A stretch of DNA of 64,000 bases from Panonychus citri (lineage: Eukaryota; Arthropoda; Arachnida; Trombidiformes; Tetranychidae): assembly GCF_014898815.1 (NCBI RefSeq), contig NW_026515546.1:310001-374000 (forward strand), read 5' to 3'. Under the pieces are notes generated by a model. That model was not told the DNA's origin and made no database searches. It saw nothing but the letters and a program-made list of their open reading frames with translations. Every line of letters starts with the position of its first letter. The stretch's first letter is position 1. The position numbers and the translations under genes are program-made. Below, piece after piece: positions 9,544 through 21,300 of this stretch.

Positions 9544-11236
9544 ATGGCTCTTTTAAATTCTATTAGACAATTAAACTCCAAGGTAAGGTGGCAGGTTGTG
9601 TTACCATTTGACCCTTTGACCCTTTGACCCTTTTCTATTTTTGTCTTAAATGTTTGTTCATTTGTTTTCTAGGTCTCTCTGTGTTTACGGAAACCATCAA
9701 CTTTCAGTCGGTTGTTATCGACAAGTCGAGTTAATTGTGGTCCATTAACGACACTTTCTGAAGATGAGGTCGCAATCAAGGATATGGTCAACAGGTTGTG
9801 TCAAGATCTAATCGCCCCAAGGGTCAAAGAGATGGACGAAAAATCAAAAATGGACCAAGTTATCATAGACGCGCTTTTTGCCAATGGTGTAAGTTAATCG
9901 TCATCAATTGTTACGATTCACAGATTTGTTCATTTTAATATCTTCATCATTAATTTTCACCACTTGTTGATTGTTACAGTTGATGGGTGTTGATGCTGAC
10001 ACCGAATATGGAGGAACCGGGGCCAATTTTTTCAGTACCGTTTTGGCAGCCGAGGAATTAGCTAAATGTGACCCATCGGTCAGTGCGCTAATGGACATTC
10101 ACAATACTCTTTGTGTCTCGGTGTTCAACAAATATGCTTCTGAAGAGCAAAAGAAAAAATATCTCACCCGATTGTGTACAGATACGGTAAGTCTCAATTT
10201 CAATTCTGTATAATAATAGTTAATTGTTCACTTAATTACCTGATGTCTTCAGCCCTTCAAAATTGCATTGAGAAAACAAAATCAGGTCAAACTGAAGTAA
10301 AAATTTTCAGTGCATCTTGATAAAGGGATTTATTAATTATATGAAGTAATTAGTAGCAACCAATCAATTGTAATCAATTAATGATGAGTGTGGTAAGATT
10401 GATAAAGAAGTTAATTAGTTTTAATATTATATTCATATGATTAGGTTGGTTCATTTTGCCTCTCAGAACCAGGATCGGGTTCTGATGCTTTCTCATTGAA
10501 AACTCGTGCCGAGGATAAAGGTGATCACTATGTAATTAACGGAGGTAAATGTTGGATCAGTAATTCGGATGTCGCCGGTATTTTCCTCGTATTTGCCAAT
10601 GTAGATCCAAGTAAAGGTTATCGAGGGATAACTTGTTTCGTAATGAACAGGGAAACACCCGGTTTGTCAATTGGTAAACCCGAAAATAAATTGGGTATCC
10701 GAGCATCGGGAACATGTACCGTTACTTTTGACAATGTTAAAGTACCAAAAGAAGATGTGATCGGAACCGTAGGTCAAGGTTATAAAATAGCAATTGGAAT
10801 TCTAAATGAAGGTCGAATTGGTATCGGATCACAAATGGTTGGCCTGGCTCAAGGGTGTTTCGATCATGCCGTCAAATATACTCTCGAAAGGAAACAATTT
10901 AACCAAAGGATCTTTGATTTCCAAGGGATGCAACATCAAATCGCTAATGTGGCCATTCAAATTGAAGCCGCTCGACTAATGATCTACAATGCAGCTCGAT
11001 TACAAGACACTGGGGCCAATATCGTTAAAGAAGCGGCCATGGCCAAGTATTTCGCCTCCGAGGTCTCTACTTTGGCCACAAGTAAATGCATTGAATGGAT
11101 GGGAGGTGTTGGTTTTACTCGCGATTATCCCGTTGAAAAATATTACCGAGACTGTAAAATCGGTAACATTTATGAAGGAACATCAAACATACAATTAAAT
11201 ACAGTTGCTAAATTGTTGGAAGCTGAATACAAGTAG
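9544..11236 (+). CDS. ACADSB-like: Short/branched-chain acyl-CoA dehydrogenase paralog 2
   Basis: Mitochondrial FAD enzyme oxidising 2-methyl-branched short acyl-CoAs. Four exons, all phase 0: 9,544-9,582, 9,673-9,888, 9,980-10,186 and 10,445-11,236, total 417 residues (human ACADSB 432). The Arg/Ser-rich N-terminus (MALLNSIRQLNSK...) is a mitochondrial presequence. The acyl-CoA dehydrogenase signature CLSEPGSGSDAF starts the last exon. RKQFNQRIFDFQGMQHQIA matches the second family signature. The catalytic base is the Glu in IYEGTSNIQ. Its last two exons are the most diverged of the four paralogs, yet exon 2 encodes almost the same peptide as paralog 3. It converges tail-to-tail with paralog 3, with 589 bases between the stop codons. 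Confidence 0.93.
9607..9630. repeat. Three tandem TTTGACCC units in intron 1 of ACADSB paralog 2
   Basis: TTTGACCC is repeated three times without interruption. On the minus strand this is GGGTCA at 8-base period, the form of nuclear-receptor half-sites spaced by two bases. Single related TTTGACCTTTT words lie at the same intron position in paralogs 3 (13,481-13,490) and 4 (23,855-23,865). Confidence 0.6.
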
Positions 11237-11825
11237 ATTTACTAAATTTTCCATAACAAAAATTTCCACTGACAATCTGAAAACCACGATTACAATCAAC
11301 TTAATTTGATTGCATTTTGTATTATTTGAACAAATTGTTTAAAAGATAAAATATATTTTCACTTTAATTGTTGTTAATTTGATAAACTTTTTTTTCATCT
11401 CAAATCTTGAGTAGTTTCATTTAGATTGATTAATGTTTATCTAGGAATCGGTGATTTAATCATTGATTACAGATTTTTAGATCATTAATTGTATTCAAGA
11501 TTATATCCAATAAGAGATCTCAGTTTGTTGCTAAGAAATTTCTGATGATCAATTAGAGATTTTTAATCAAGATTTTCAGCTCCGATTAGTAATTAGTTAG
11601 ACTTAGTAATCAACCTTTGATGAACAATAATCGTTGATTCCCAAAGATAGGTAAGTTTATTATCATTAGATTAATGATAAAGTAGAGAAAATAATTAGAT
11701 CAAGATGATCAATTAATGCATTTGATTGGCATAGTTAAATTTACAATAGAAAAACAAATAACAATAATTTGGGCCCAGATAACAGATAATTAATGGTTTG
11801 GTTTAGTCATTGATTAGAATAGAAT
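11237..11825. other. Convergent 3' spacer between ACADSB paralogs 2 and 3
   Basis: Should hold both 3' UTRs. A minus-strand AATAAA (TTTATT at 11,656-11,661) is a plausible polyadenylation signal for paralog 3. No perfect AATAAA was found for paralog 2; the nearest candidate is an AT-rich ATAAAATAT word about 110 bases past its stop. Confidence 0.5.
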
Positions 11826-12934
11826 TTACTTGTAAATTGTTTCCAGTGATTTAGCGATCGTGTTGAATTGTATATTTGTTGTTCCCTCGTAGATACAACC
11901 GATTTTACAGTCTCTATAATATTTTTCAACGGGATAATCGCGAGTAAAACCAACACCTCCCATCCATTCAACGCATTTACTTGTTGTTATTGTCGCAACT
12001 TCGGAAGCATAATATTTGGCCATTGCACCTTCTTTCACGATATTAGCACCAGATTCACGTAGTCGAGCTGCATTGTAGATCAAAAGTCGAGCGGCTTCAA
12101 TTTGTGTGGCCACATTAGCGATTTGGTGTTGCATCCCTTGGAAATCAAAGATCCTTTTACCAAATTGTTTCCTCTCGAGAGTATATTTAACGGTATAATC
12201 GAAACACCCTTGAGCTAATCCGAGCATTTGAGCACCGATTCCAATTCTACCTTCATTCAATGAGTCGATTGCGTACTTATATCCATGACCTAGTGTTCCA
12301 ATTAAATTCTCCGCTGGTACCTTAACATCTTCAAATGTTATTCCACAGGTTGATGAAGCTCTGATACCCAATTTGTTTTCTGGTTTAGCGATTGAAAATC
12401 CAGGCATATTTGGCTCCAGAATAAAACAGGAGATTCCCTTGTAACCTTTACTAAAATCGGCATTAGCGAAAACCAAAAATACTCCTGCATGTTCAGCATT
12501 CGATATCCAAGATTTTCCTCCGTTGATGACAAAATGATCTCCTTTATTTTCAGCTCGAGTCTTCAAAGCGAAAGCATCTGATCCTGATCCTGGTTCAGAG
12601 ATACAAAAACTTCCAACCTGATGGAGAAAAGAACATAATAGAATTAAATTCATTTCTAATAAGATGATTGATAAAATAATTATCGATTAGATGTCCATCA
12701 TTTTGACCGGTCAAGTGTACTCACTGTATCTTTACATAATCTGGGTAAATATTTTTGCTTCTGCTCTTCAGAAGCATAATTGGTAAAGATTTTCACAATC
12801 AGAGTATTATGAATGTCCATAAGTGCACTGACCGAGGGATCACATTTAGCCAATTCTTCAATACTCAAAACAGTGCTGAAAAAACTAGCACCGGTTCCTC
12901 CATATTTAGTATCAATATCAATGCCCATCAGCTG

Positions 12935-12984
<50 letters not shown>

Positions 12985-13549
12985 AATATCAATTAATTAT
13001 CAAAAAAAAACTTTCACATTAACGGCAACAAGGGTTTCGATCAACCCTATGAAATTGATTCTAATTGATAATTGTTTGATCTTTTTGCTGGTGCAGATTT
13101 ATAAAAGTTATCTAGTGGTATTTTGATCTATTCGTAGCGCTTCAGGTTCGTCTTGTTTGTATCAAACACTGTGAATCGTAACAATTGATGACAATTAACT
13201 TACACCATTGGCAAAAAGCGCATCTATGATAACTTGGTCCATTTTTGATTTTTCGTCCATCTCTTTGACCCTTGGGGCGATTAGATCTTGACACAACCTG
13301 TTGACCATATCTTTTATTGCGACCTCATCTTCAGAAAGTGTCGTTAATGGACCACAATTAACTCGACTTGTCGATAACAACCTACTGAAAGTTGATGGTT
13401 TCCGTAAACACAGAGAGACCTAGAAAATAAATCCAAACGGTTAATCATTAGTTATTGTTATATTCTCAATTGAAGGGGAAAAGGTCAAAGCTTAGACTTG
13501 GACTTTTTACCTTGGAATTTAATTGTCTGATAGTATTTAAAAAAGCCAT
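11826..13549 (-). CDS. ACADSB-like: Short/branched-chain acyl-CoA dehydrogenase paralog 3
   Basis: Four phase-0 exons: 13,511-13,549, 13,204-13,419, 12,725-12,931 and 11,826-12,617; 417 residues. Presequence MAFLNTIRQLNSK; YGGTGASFF in exon 3; CISEPGSGSDAF at the start of exon 4. GGVGFTRDYPVEKYYRDC precedes IYEGTTNIQ, which carries the catalytic Glu. Exon 4 is closest to paralog 4, while exon 2 and the start of intron 2 are nearly identical to paralog 2, a mosaic best explained by gene conversion. The acceptor of intron 2 is preceded directly by a long (CT)n run on the coding strand. The frame is open throughout. Confidence 0.93.
12938..12982. repeat. (GA)n microsatellite forming the polypyrimidine tract of an intron
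   Basis: A perfect GA dinucleotide run of about 45 bases. On the coding (minus) strand of ACADSB paralog 3 it is (CT)n, ending a few bases before the CAG acceptor of exon 3, so repeat length may affect splicing. Confidence 0.9.
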
Positions 13550-14964
13550 TGATGGAAAAGTAAACAATTGAAATTACAGAAAAAAGTAAACATAAACAAC
13601 TTTATTAACGAGTTGTTTTCATCTCAAACAGGTGGCATGAGAAAAGAGTTGATTGGATCCGAATCTCTTTGAGATTTCATTCAATTCGTTTTCATTTCGT
13701 TTTATTTTCGATACTTTTTCTTAAACAGACCAATTGTTTCGAGTCCAATTGTCTTTTAAACACAGAAAACACAACAAAAAAAAACAAATCGAAAACTTTT
13801 TTGACCTGAATTTTTCTTCAGATCCTGGATATCAAGTAGTAATCGTTTCTTTCCGGGATCAACGCGGATCTAAAAACCGACTGAAATTCTGGTTAAATTT
13901 CAAGAGCCAAGATTTAATCGCTTCAATTTTACATAATTGACTAATGATCATCTTTAATTGTTGATCTGGAAACTGATTAATTAACTGATACCAATGATAA
14001 TTTTGCAAAACTTTCACTTTTTAAACCAAGTTTGTTCTCATACGTTAATTGTTTCATTGTTAATCTATTAATCCAGTTAATCGTAAACGTTTGACCCAAA
14101 AAAGATTAATTCATCTCCAAATGATTAGAGAGATAATCTTACAATTACCAACGTATCATTTATTTTAGATTATCCGAAATTACTTATCTTAATGAAATTG
14201 TTCAAATCCAATTGTTATTGAATTTACTGAAATCCATGTAGATGATTATCTGGTTGAAGATCACTTGATACAAAAGAATACGATAATTGTATTGAAGTGA
14301 TTGGCTTAGTGATCTAATTAAAATCAAGATTAACGTCTAATAATTATTGAATCAATTGATTGATATTTGGAATTGAGCCCAATTGGAATCGTAAGTAAAT
14401 TTGATCGGGACTAACGACAATCCAATCAATCAGAAAAGGAATCAACAATCAGACAATATGAAAGATGCGCCCTTGAAATTAAGCCTTGATCCAATCTAAT
14501 AGTTGAACAATTTATTAAATTGTTGCCAAATTGTAAATGAAACTTAATCAGAATAAATTGTTTCAATTGGAAAAGAAATACATAAGATACAATTTATTTA
14601 TAATGTGATTTGAATTAGTTGAACAAAAAATTTCTTCTCAAAGAAGATACAAAGTTTTTCCATCTCTTTTATAACAATTTACAATTAGTGATGCGATTGA
14701 TCACAATTAAAAGAGAGTATCGACAAAAAGTAATATCATTAATAACAATTAACATTAAGTTGCATCAATTAAGAAGGCAGTTGTGAAGATATTGAAGGTT
14801 AATTAGAGAAAATAGTTAATTGTTGTTGATTGAACACGAGAACGAGAAATTAAATGTTGTTATTAGAAAAATAGAGTTAATTTGGTGATGAAGATTCAAC
14901 AACAATTAGAAATTAGTGAGAAAAATGATTGATATCGTATGATTAGAAGAAAAATGATTCGAGT
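13550..14964. other. Spacer between ACADSB paralog 3 and the serine protease homolog
   Basis: No convincing gene. The left end is the promoter of paralog 3, the right part the 3' flank of the protease homolog (TTTATT at about 14,595 is a candidate minus-strand polyadenylation signal). A 68-codon open frame at 13,734-13,940 has no recognisable features. Confidence 0.45.
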
Positions 14965-17900
14965 TTAAGATTCATCGGCTTTTATTGGCTCGAAAGTGGT
15001 CATTGGTTTCATGGTAACGGTGGCACTTTCTTGTTGAGATCGTTGCAGTCTAAGGTCACTTATCGTTGAGGCTGAAGCCGCGGGTATGATGGTGGTGCCA
15101 TTTGAGTGTTTGGTGGGTGTTAAATTGTTACTTCGTTCACTGATGATTCCAGCACCGAAAGGATCTTGTAAGTTGTTGGATGAAGATGATGAAGAGTCTA
15201 GGCCACTTTTACCATATTTACCGACGATTGAGTCGATCCATTGGTTGTAATGAGCAACGTTAACATAGACACCGGGTACGCCTGGTTGACCACAACCGAT
15301 TCCCCATGAGACTAGACCAGCAACTTTCCAAACACCACCGACATCACAGACTAGAGGTGATCCACCGTCACCTTCACAAGCATCTTTACCTGGTTCACCA
15401 CCGGCACAAAGAAAACCGGAATGAAGTTGATAATGGTGCCCAAGGCGAGTTTGTCGAAGTGTTTGTTCACAATCAGAGTGTGAAAGTATTGGAACATCAA
15501 CTTCTTTCAATACCGATTGATATTCACCTTGAGTACCGAATGAATCTTTACCCCAACCGGTAACCCAACATCGAGAACCAGCAAAATTTTCATAAGTTGA
15601 AGGTACACAAGCGGGTGCAATATGAGGTGAACTGAGATCAACAGGTGATTCTAAACGGATCAGTGCGATATCATTGATTAGATTACCTGGATAATACTCA
15701 GGATGAATTATGATTTCATCGACAAACTTTTCAACGTGCGAATAAAATTCATCATCTCGATGAACATCCCATTCACCAAGTCGAGCTTTCAAATCTTCAG
15801 CGCGATTACTAAAAGAAGAAAGAAAAATTCATCGAATTAAATTTCACCGATCAAAATTAATCTTCTAAATGTATTTACCTTTTAATACAATGAGCGGCGG
15901 TTGCAATCCATTGACTAGAGATGAGAGTACCACCGCAAACATAAAGGCTATCGGCGGGTCCAAGACGCTTAAGAATGGCTACTTGCCAAGGGTATTCACC
16001 AAATTCAGTTGACGATTTGTGATATTGAAGATTCTGAACTCGACCATGAATACCGACAGCATTTCTTATGCCACATTGGCCATAAGCTCCATCAGACGAT
16101 GAAGCTGAATTAGGACCGGTCAGTGGTGCGTTAGGTTGATAGGATGACTGATGATGAGGATAAGAACCAGGTTGATGTGAAGGTGAGGGAGGAGGAGGTT
16201 GATGGTGAGCGATTGATTCGGTATAAGTCGGTCTAATGGGTCTAATTGGAAGTGGCTGATGATTTTTAATAGAAGGTCTTACAGGTCGACCACCAGTGTA
16301 ATGTCCATTTCCAGGATAAATTTGTTGACCATAAGGTTTAGGACGAACCATTGATACATCAGTATTGGGCTGGAATCGTTTTGAAGGTTGACCAGGATGG
16401 TGTTGACCATTAGGACCACCGGAACCATACAAGTTATACCCACCCTGGTTGTAAGAGTTCGGAGGTGGTTGATTGTAGGGTACAGAGGGTAAATAATTAT
16501 CTTGAGAAGCGGCCATTGGATAAAGTGATTGCGGTTGTAACAATTGATTTGGAACCTCATAAGTGGCCGGATAATCGGGTAAAAGTCGACAACAAGTTCT
16601 TAAAACACCACAGTTTGACCTCGACGACCCCGACGAGCCAAAGATACGACCCAAAACCTCCGATGTATACTGACCATTGGTCTAAATATCCAAATATAAA
16701 ACGAATTAAGAATCGCAATCAATAAATGATAAACAAAAAGTAAAAGCAAAATAATTTTATAAAAAGTAAATTTAATTCATTTTGATTGCTATTTTTAAAT
16801 TGACAATTAACTTTCCCTGTTGTCTATCACTTGGTAAGCGGTGGGCTGTTACCTGTTGACCTACTCTCTACCTTTTGTTAGGGTCAAGCCCACACCAAAA
16901 TAATTTACTGTTCATTTAACTGTTATTAACATTACGATGTACAATTAACTAAACGATTTATTTTTAATCTTTCCAATTGAAAGTCAACATGATCAAGGGA
17001 AAGTCAAAGGTTACCAGGAACAAAAAACTTCATCAGAAACTATTAATCAACATGATCCGTGTCTTAATGATTTATATTTATATCAATTGTTGTAAACAAT
17101 AGTAATAATTATCATCACTCTCACTCATCATCATCAATTTGACACAAAAATGGAGATGATGAAAAAATCAACAATCAACAGAAAATTTAATCTCTATTTT
17201 TGGTTTTTCACTCTCCATCTTATCAAGAAAAAAAAACAATTCATGACAATCAGATGATGATGATTCTTGATGAGATTCATCCTCGGTGGCTAACATGATG
17301 AAGATGATGATGATGATGATGATGAACTGTAATTAGTGCTAACCGGTTAATAGTTAATTTAATTTTCTTAAGGCCTGGTTTAGTTTCTTTCTTTAGTAAC
17401 ATGATTAGCACCTTCTTAGTTCAAGGTTCCTTCAACCTTTTTAAATAAACTGCTAATTGTTACCATTAAGTTGATTCACTCTCACTAATTAAGTATCTCC
17501 TTTCTCTTGATTTTTGTTGATTAAGATGATTAAAGAAGTAAAAAGAAATACTTACATCATTTGCATTGATTAGATAAGATTCGCTTTGTGGACGATTTGA
17601 TCTTCCATCGATGGACCTTTCGTCGATTGGTAATCGTCCCGGTGGGGATTGTGAGGGTGCTGGTTGATATTGTTGATTGTTGACACTTTCTTGGGCAAAT
17701 GATGAAGCCACTGATGGATAGTGGGGCTGTTGATGATGTTGTTGTTGTTGTTGGTTGTGTTGGTGTTGGTTTTGTTGATGTTGTTGCTGTTGTTGTTGTG
17801 GGTGGTATTGATGCTGTTGGGGTTGATGTTGTTGCCTTACTTTTGAACGATAAAAAGATGCCAATTGAGGTGGAATTGAGTATTGATGCATAGCACTTTG

Positions 17901-18865
17901 AGCGTTAACTAAATCATCGTAATCGCCCAAATTAGCTCCTGGCCGATGGCCCATCAAGGTGTGGACAGTTGGACTTTTGCTTCGTCCAGGCTGTTCGAGG
18001 AAACCATTTTTACACATGTAGAAAGGGACACAAACACAATCTCTCTGAGGTTGTCCACCGTTTGGTGACAACTGACCACCAAAATAGTTTGACTCAAAAA
18101 GATTGGCCTCGTAGCTTGTAGGCTTAGGCTTAAAGGCGGCGGTTAATCCTTGAAGAGCGGCTCCCAAAAATTTTGCATCATTCGGTCCAGCATAACCTGT
18201 GGAGGGCACCGAGGGTGGGAGATAACCCTCCTCTTGATAAGCAGCATTATTATCATTTCCACCTTGATTATTGTAATCGTTTGATTGTTTTCCTGGTTGA
18301 GAATTGAAGATGAAGATGATGATGATAAAATTGACTGACCAGGGGAACCAGTTAATGAGATGATCGGTATAAATCCTTGGATTGCGAGACCTTGTTGTTT
18401 AGCTGAAGAGGAGGAAGATGATGATGACGAGGTTAGGTCAGTATTGTCATTTAAAATTCGAGATTCTCGATTTCCAGATTCTTTTCGAGCCTTACGAGAA
18501 CCTCCCAGATAATGGTCAAGATCAAGTGCTCTTGAAGATCGACCCATTATATGGGCTGATTTTCCCATAGGCACCGTTGATGACGTTGTATTATCGATGT
18601 CAACAAGGTCAATCAATGTCTCACCTTGTTGATCGCCAATATAAAGACTTGCGTTGTTTGGTTCGTTGAGGTTAAAATCATCTCGAACTAATTTTTCATT
18701 TGGTTCACTTTCAGTTTCGATACTTATGTCACCTCGACCTGATCGCCCTTCGATCTTACCTAAGGTCGAATTAGCTGAATGGGTACTTGTAGTGTTGGTC
18801 GACGAAATCGATGAGATCAATGTAACGATGAGAAAACCAATGAAACTAAATTGTAGTTTCGTCAT
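14965..18865 (-). CDS. Clip-domain serine protease homolog (catalytic Ser replaced by Gly)
   Basis: Secreted, catalytically dead trypsin-like protein. Arthropod relatives act as cofactors in prophenoloxidase, coagulation or patterning cascades. Exons 18,340-18,865, 17,556-18,292, 15,879-16,681 and 14,965-15,808 give about 969 residues. The start MTKLQFSFIGFLIVTLIS is a signal peptide. A disulfide-knot (clip) region begins with DCVCVPFYMC (Cys 261, 263, 269) and resumes at NCGVLRTCC (445, 451, 452); about 175 Gln/His-rich residues intervene. A Pro/Tyr/Gln-rich linker leads to the protease domain (CGIRNAVGIHGRV). His in TAAHC and Asp in NDIALIRL are kept, but the Ser motif reads GDGGSP instead of GDSGGP. 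Exons 1 and 2 join only through a 47-base GTCAGT...CCAG intron. Possible 5' UTR exon ends at donor 19,366, with acceptor at 18,896. Confidence 0.88.
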
Positions 18866-21300
18866 TTTTTTCTGCTTAATTATCAAGAAACTTTACTGTT
18901 CAGGAAAAAAGTTTTTTCGACAATTAGTTGATTGTTATTCTTAAACTTTCATGATAATAGTTTGAATGTAAATACTAAAATGAATTTAACTGAATTTCAA
19001 TGATTGAATAATATTTGGATTGATTAACCTTAATTGTTCAGGAAGATTATTAATAGTTTGAGAAATGTTTCCTTTCACTTTTTTTCATTCAATTCTAATT
19101 TTAAATCAAATTAAGACACTGACAAAATAATCAACTGATTGATTCTAATTGTATTACTATCTTAATCATAGTCACAGGGGGTTAATTGTTGTTTGATTCT
19201 GTAAGCAAATAATTTATGATTCACAATGATGGTAATGTTTGTTTCGTCTAAATTAGATTGTCACAATTAAGTAAATCAAATGTTAACAGTCACAAATTAA
19301 TATAATAATTTTGTTTTCATCTATTCATCTGATGACAATTAGTTAATTGTGAAAAACAAACTTACCTTAAAATGAGACAACAGGTTGAAGATGTTAAAGT
19401 TAATGTTAAATTGAACAAATTGTAATCATATGTTGAGGATTTTTTGTTATTGTTGCAATTGATTAAAAAGTAGATGATTAAATCTAATGATGATCAACAA
19501 TCAGTAGCTGATTGATATTAGAAACTAAATAGTAAATCAAGTATCAAATGTTAACAGTTGAATGATAAACAAAAGACTCAATGTTAACCTAAAAACGATT
19601 GAGTTTATATATTGGAATCGAAGTTGAAAAAACCGTTACTTGGACCTAAAGATGAGAGGAGGAGGAAGACGAAAGTAGATGATGACGGTGATGATGAGAA
19701 GGAGGGGATGATGATGATGATGGAAGAAAACAGGCCAGAATATTTTCTTCAGTCTTTCTTTTTTTCGTCTTCATCTTTTGAGTGAGAATTTAGATTCAGG
19801 TTGTTACGTGTTAAAGGTTATGACTTTTTTTCTCTTTCTTTTCTCTTGATAACATTTCATCTCGATCATGTAAACGATTTCGAATTTGGAAGAACAATTT
19901 TCGTTGGAAAAACCAACTACGTACATTGCGTATCTTTCGAACGTCATTTGAAATGTTCTAATCGCGTTTCGCTCATTTGGTTAACGAGAGAGAAAAACTT
20001 TTTCTTTTTCTATTCAAATTTTATTCTATTGTTGTCTCTTGGTGTGGGTTCTAATTTAATAGTTAATTGTTAACGATTAAAAAGTTATATAACTTTTTTT
20101 TTCGTTATCTAATAATCGAAAGTGTTGAACTTGATCAAATTTACTTTATTTGCTTCCGCAAATATTGCCAAATAGAAATTCCCAGAAAGTTAATCTTATA
20201 ATTAATCTCAATCGAGTTGATTGTTCAATTTATCGGATTTAATTTGTGGTTCTAATTGTTTCATATTAACATTAATTTTCTTATCAATTTGGAAAAACCA
20301 AATTGTTATTTCGTTGTTATGATTTGATTGACCCAACGATTAACTTCTCGAAAATTACCAGGTTGATTTCCAATTATCAATAGTTGACTATTTTTGGTGA
20401 ACAATTAACAATAATCAGTTTCTTTTAAGAAAATTAAGAAAAATTTCCAATCTAAAGAAGTTCAAACTTGGCGGTTTTCTTTTTTTTTCTTGCGTTTCCA
20501 AGGCAAAAATGATATTTTTCGACAACTGTACCAACAAAGATTAACAATTATACGCGAGTAATTTTGGAGAACGTGCATCAGAAGCGCTGATTTTCAGAGA
20601 AAAAGACATTTTCTAATAATTTAACATTCGGCAAATCAACTAACTTATTAAATAAATTTAATAAAATCAAACAAGTCAAAATCTCTTTTAACTGTGATTA
20701 GATAATTTAACTGACATTAAAATTTTCAATTTTCGAATTGTTATCTCAGAACCGATCACCAACAACTTCGATAACCGCTTGAAACGTGAGATTAACTCAT
20801 GTGAAGTTACAAACCTTCAGTTTCAATCCATGATTAATTATACAATTTACTTTTTACTTTAGATAATTTTTTGATTGTTCAATAATTATCAGACTTAAGG
20901 AGTTTCAAAATACATTGAGTTGGATTAACTTCGAATCGGAAATTCGTCTTCACTTTTCACTTCTTGTACAACCTAAATGTTCACATTTACTTTAGAGATT
21001 TAAATTGCTCTGGATATGAACAAGTTTCAGATAAATGGTTTCGACTTGAACATATGGTTCACGGATCTAATGACGGAAGTCCATGAGGATTACCTGACGA
21101 TTCTGACCGACTAGAATGACGGTTTAAAGTGGACCCTCTTCTCTCTTGGATCAATGGCCAATGCTTTAGTCGATATCATGATTCATGAATCGTTTTATTG
21201 GCATTCTTGCTCATTCACCTCATAGATTCATCGATTCCCACCAAAGTATTCGTGAATCAATTGAATTATCTGATAACATGATTGGTGGAAAATATTTTAA
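18866..21300. other. Non-coding region upstream of the serine protease homolog
   Basis: No supported protein gene. It contains a possible 5' UTR intron of the protease homolog (strong minus-strand donor GTAAGT at 19,360-19,365; acceptor after a pyrimidine tract at 18,896) and a TATATAAA word at 19,604-19,611 on the minus strand that could be its promoter. A 90-codon open frame at 19,801-20,073 looks random. 20,900-21,300 is compositionally less AT-rich, and its origin is unknown. Confidence 0.45.
19604..19611 (-). promoter_or_regulatory. Possible TATA box of the serine protease homolog
   Basis: TATATAAA on the minus strand. With transcription starting near 19,575, a leader exon would run to the strong donor at 19,366. 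Inference only. Confidence 0.3.

Noticed and set aside
17699..17893. Val/Gly/Asp-rich plus-strand frame
   Set aside because: Reverse reading of the CAA/CAC repeats in the serine protease homolog.
19801..20073. 90-codon plus-strand open frame upstream of the serine protease homolog
   Set aside because: Phe/Leu-rich composition typical of translated AT-rich DNA, no motif, no splice context.
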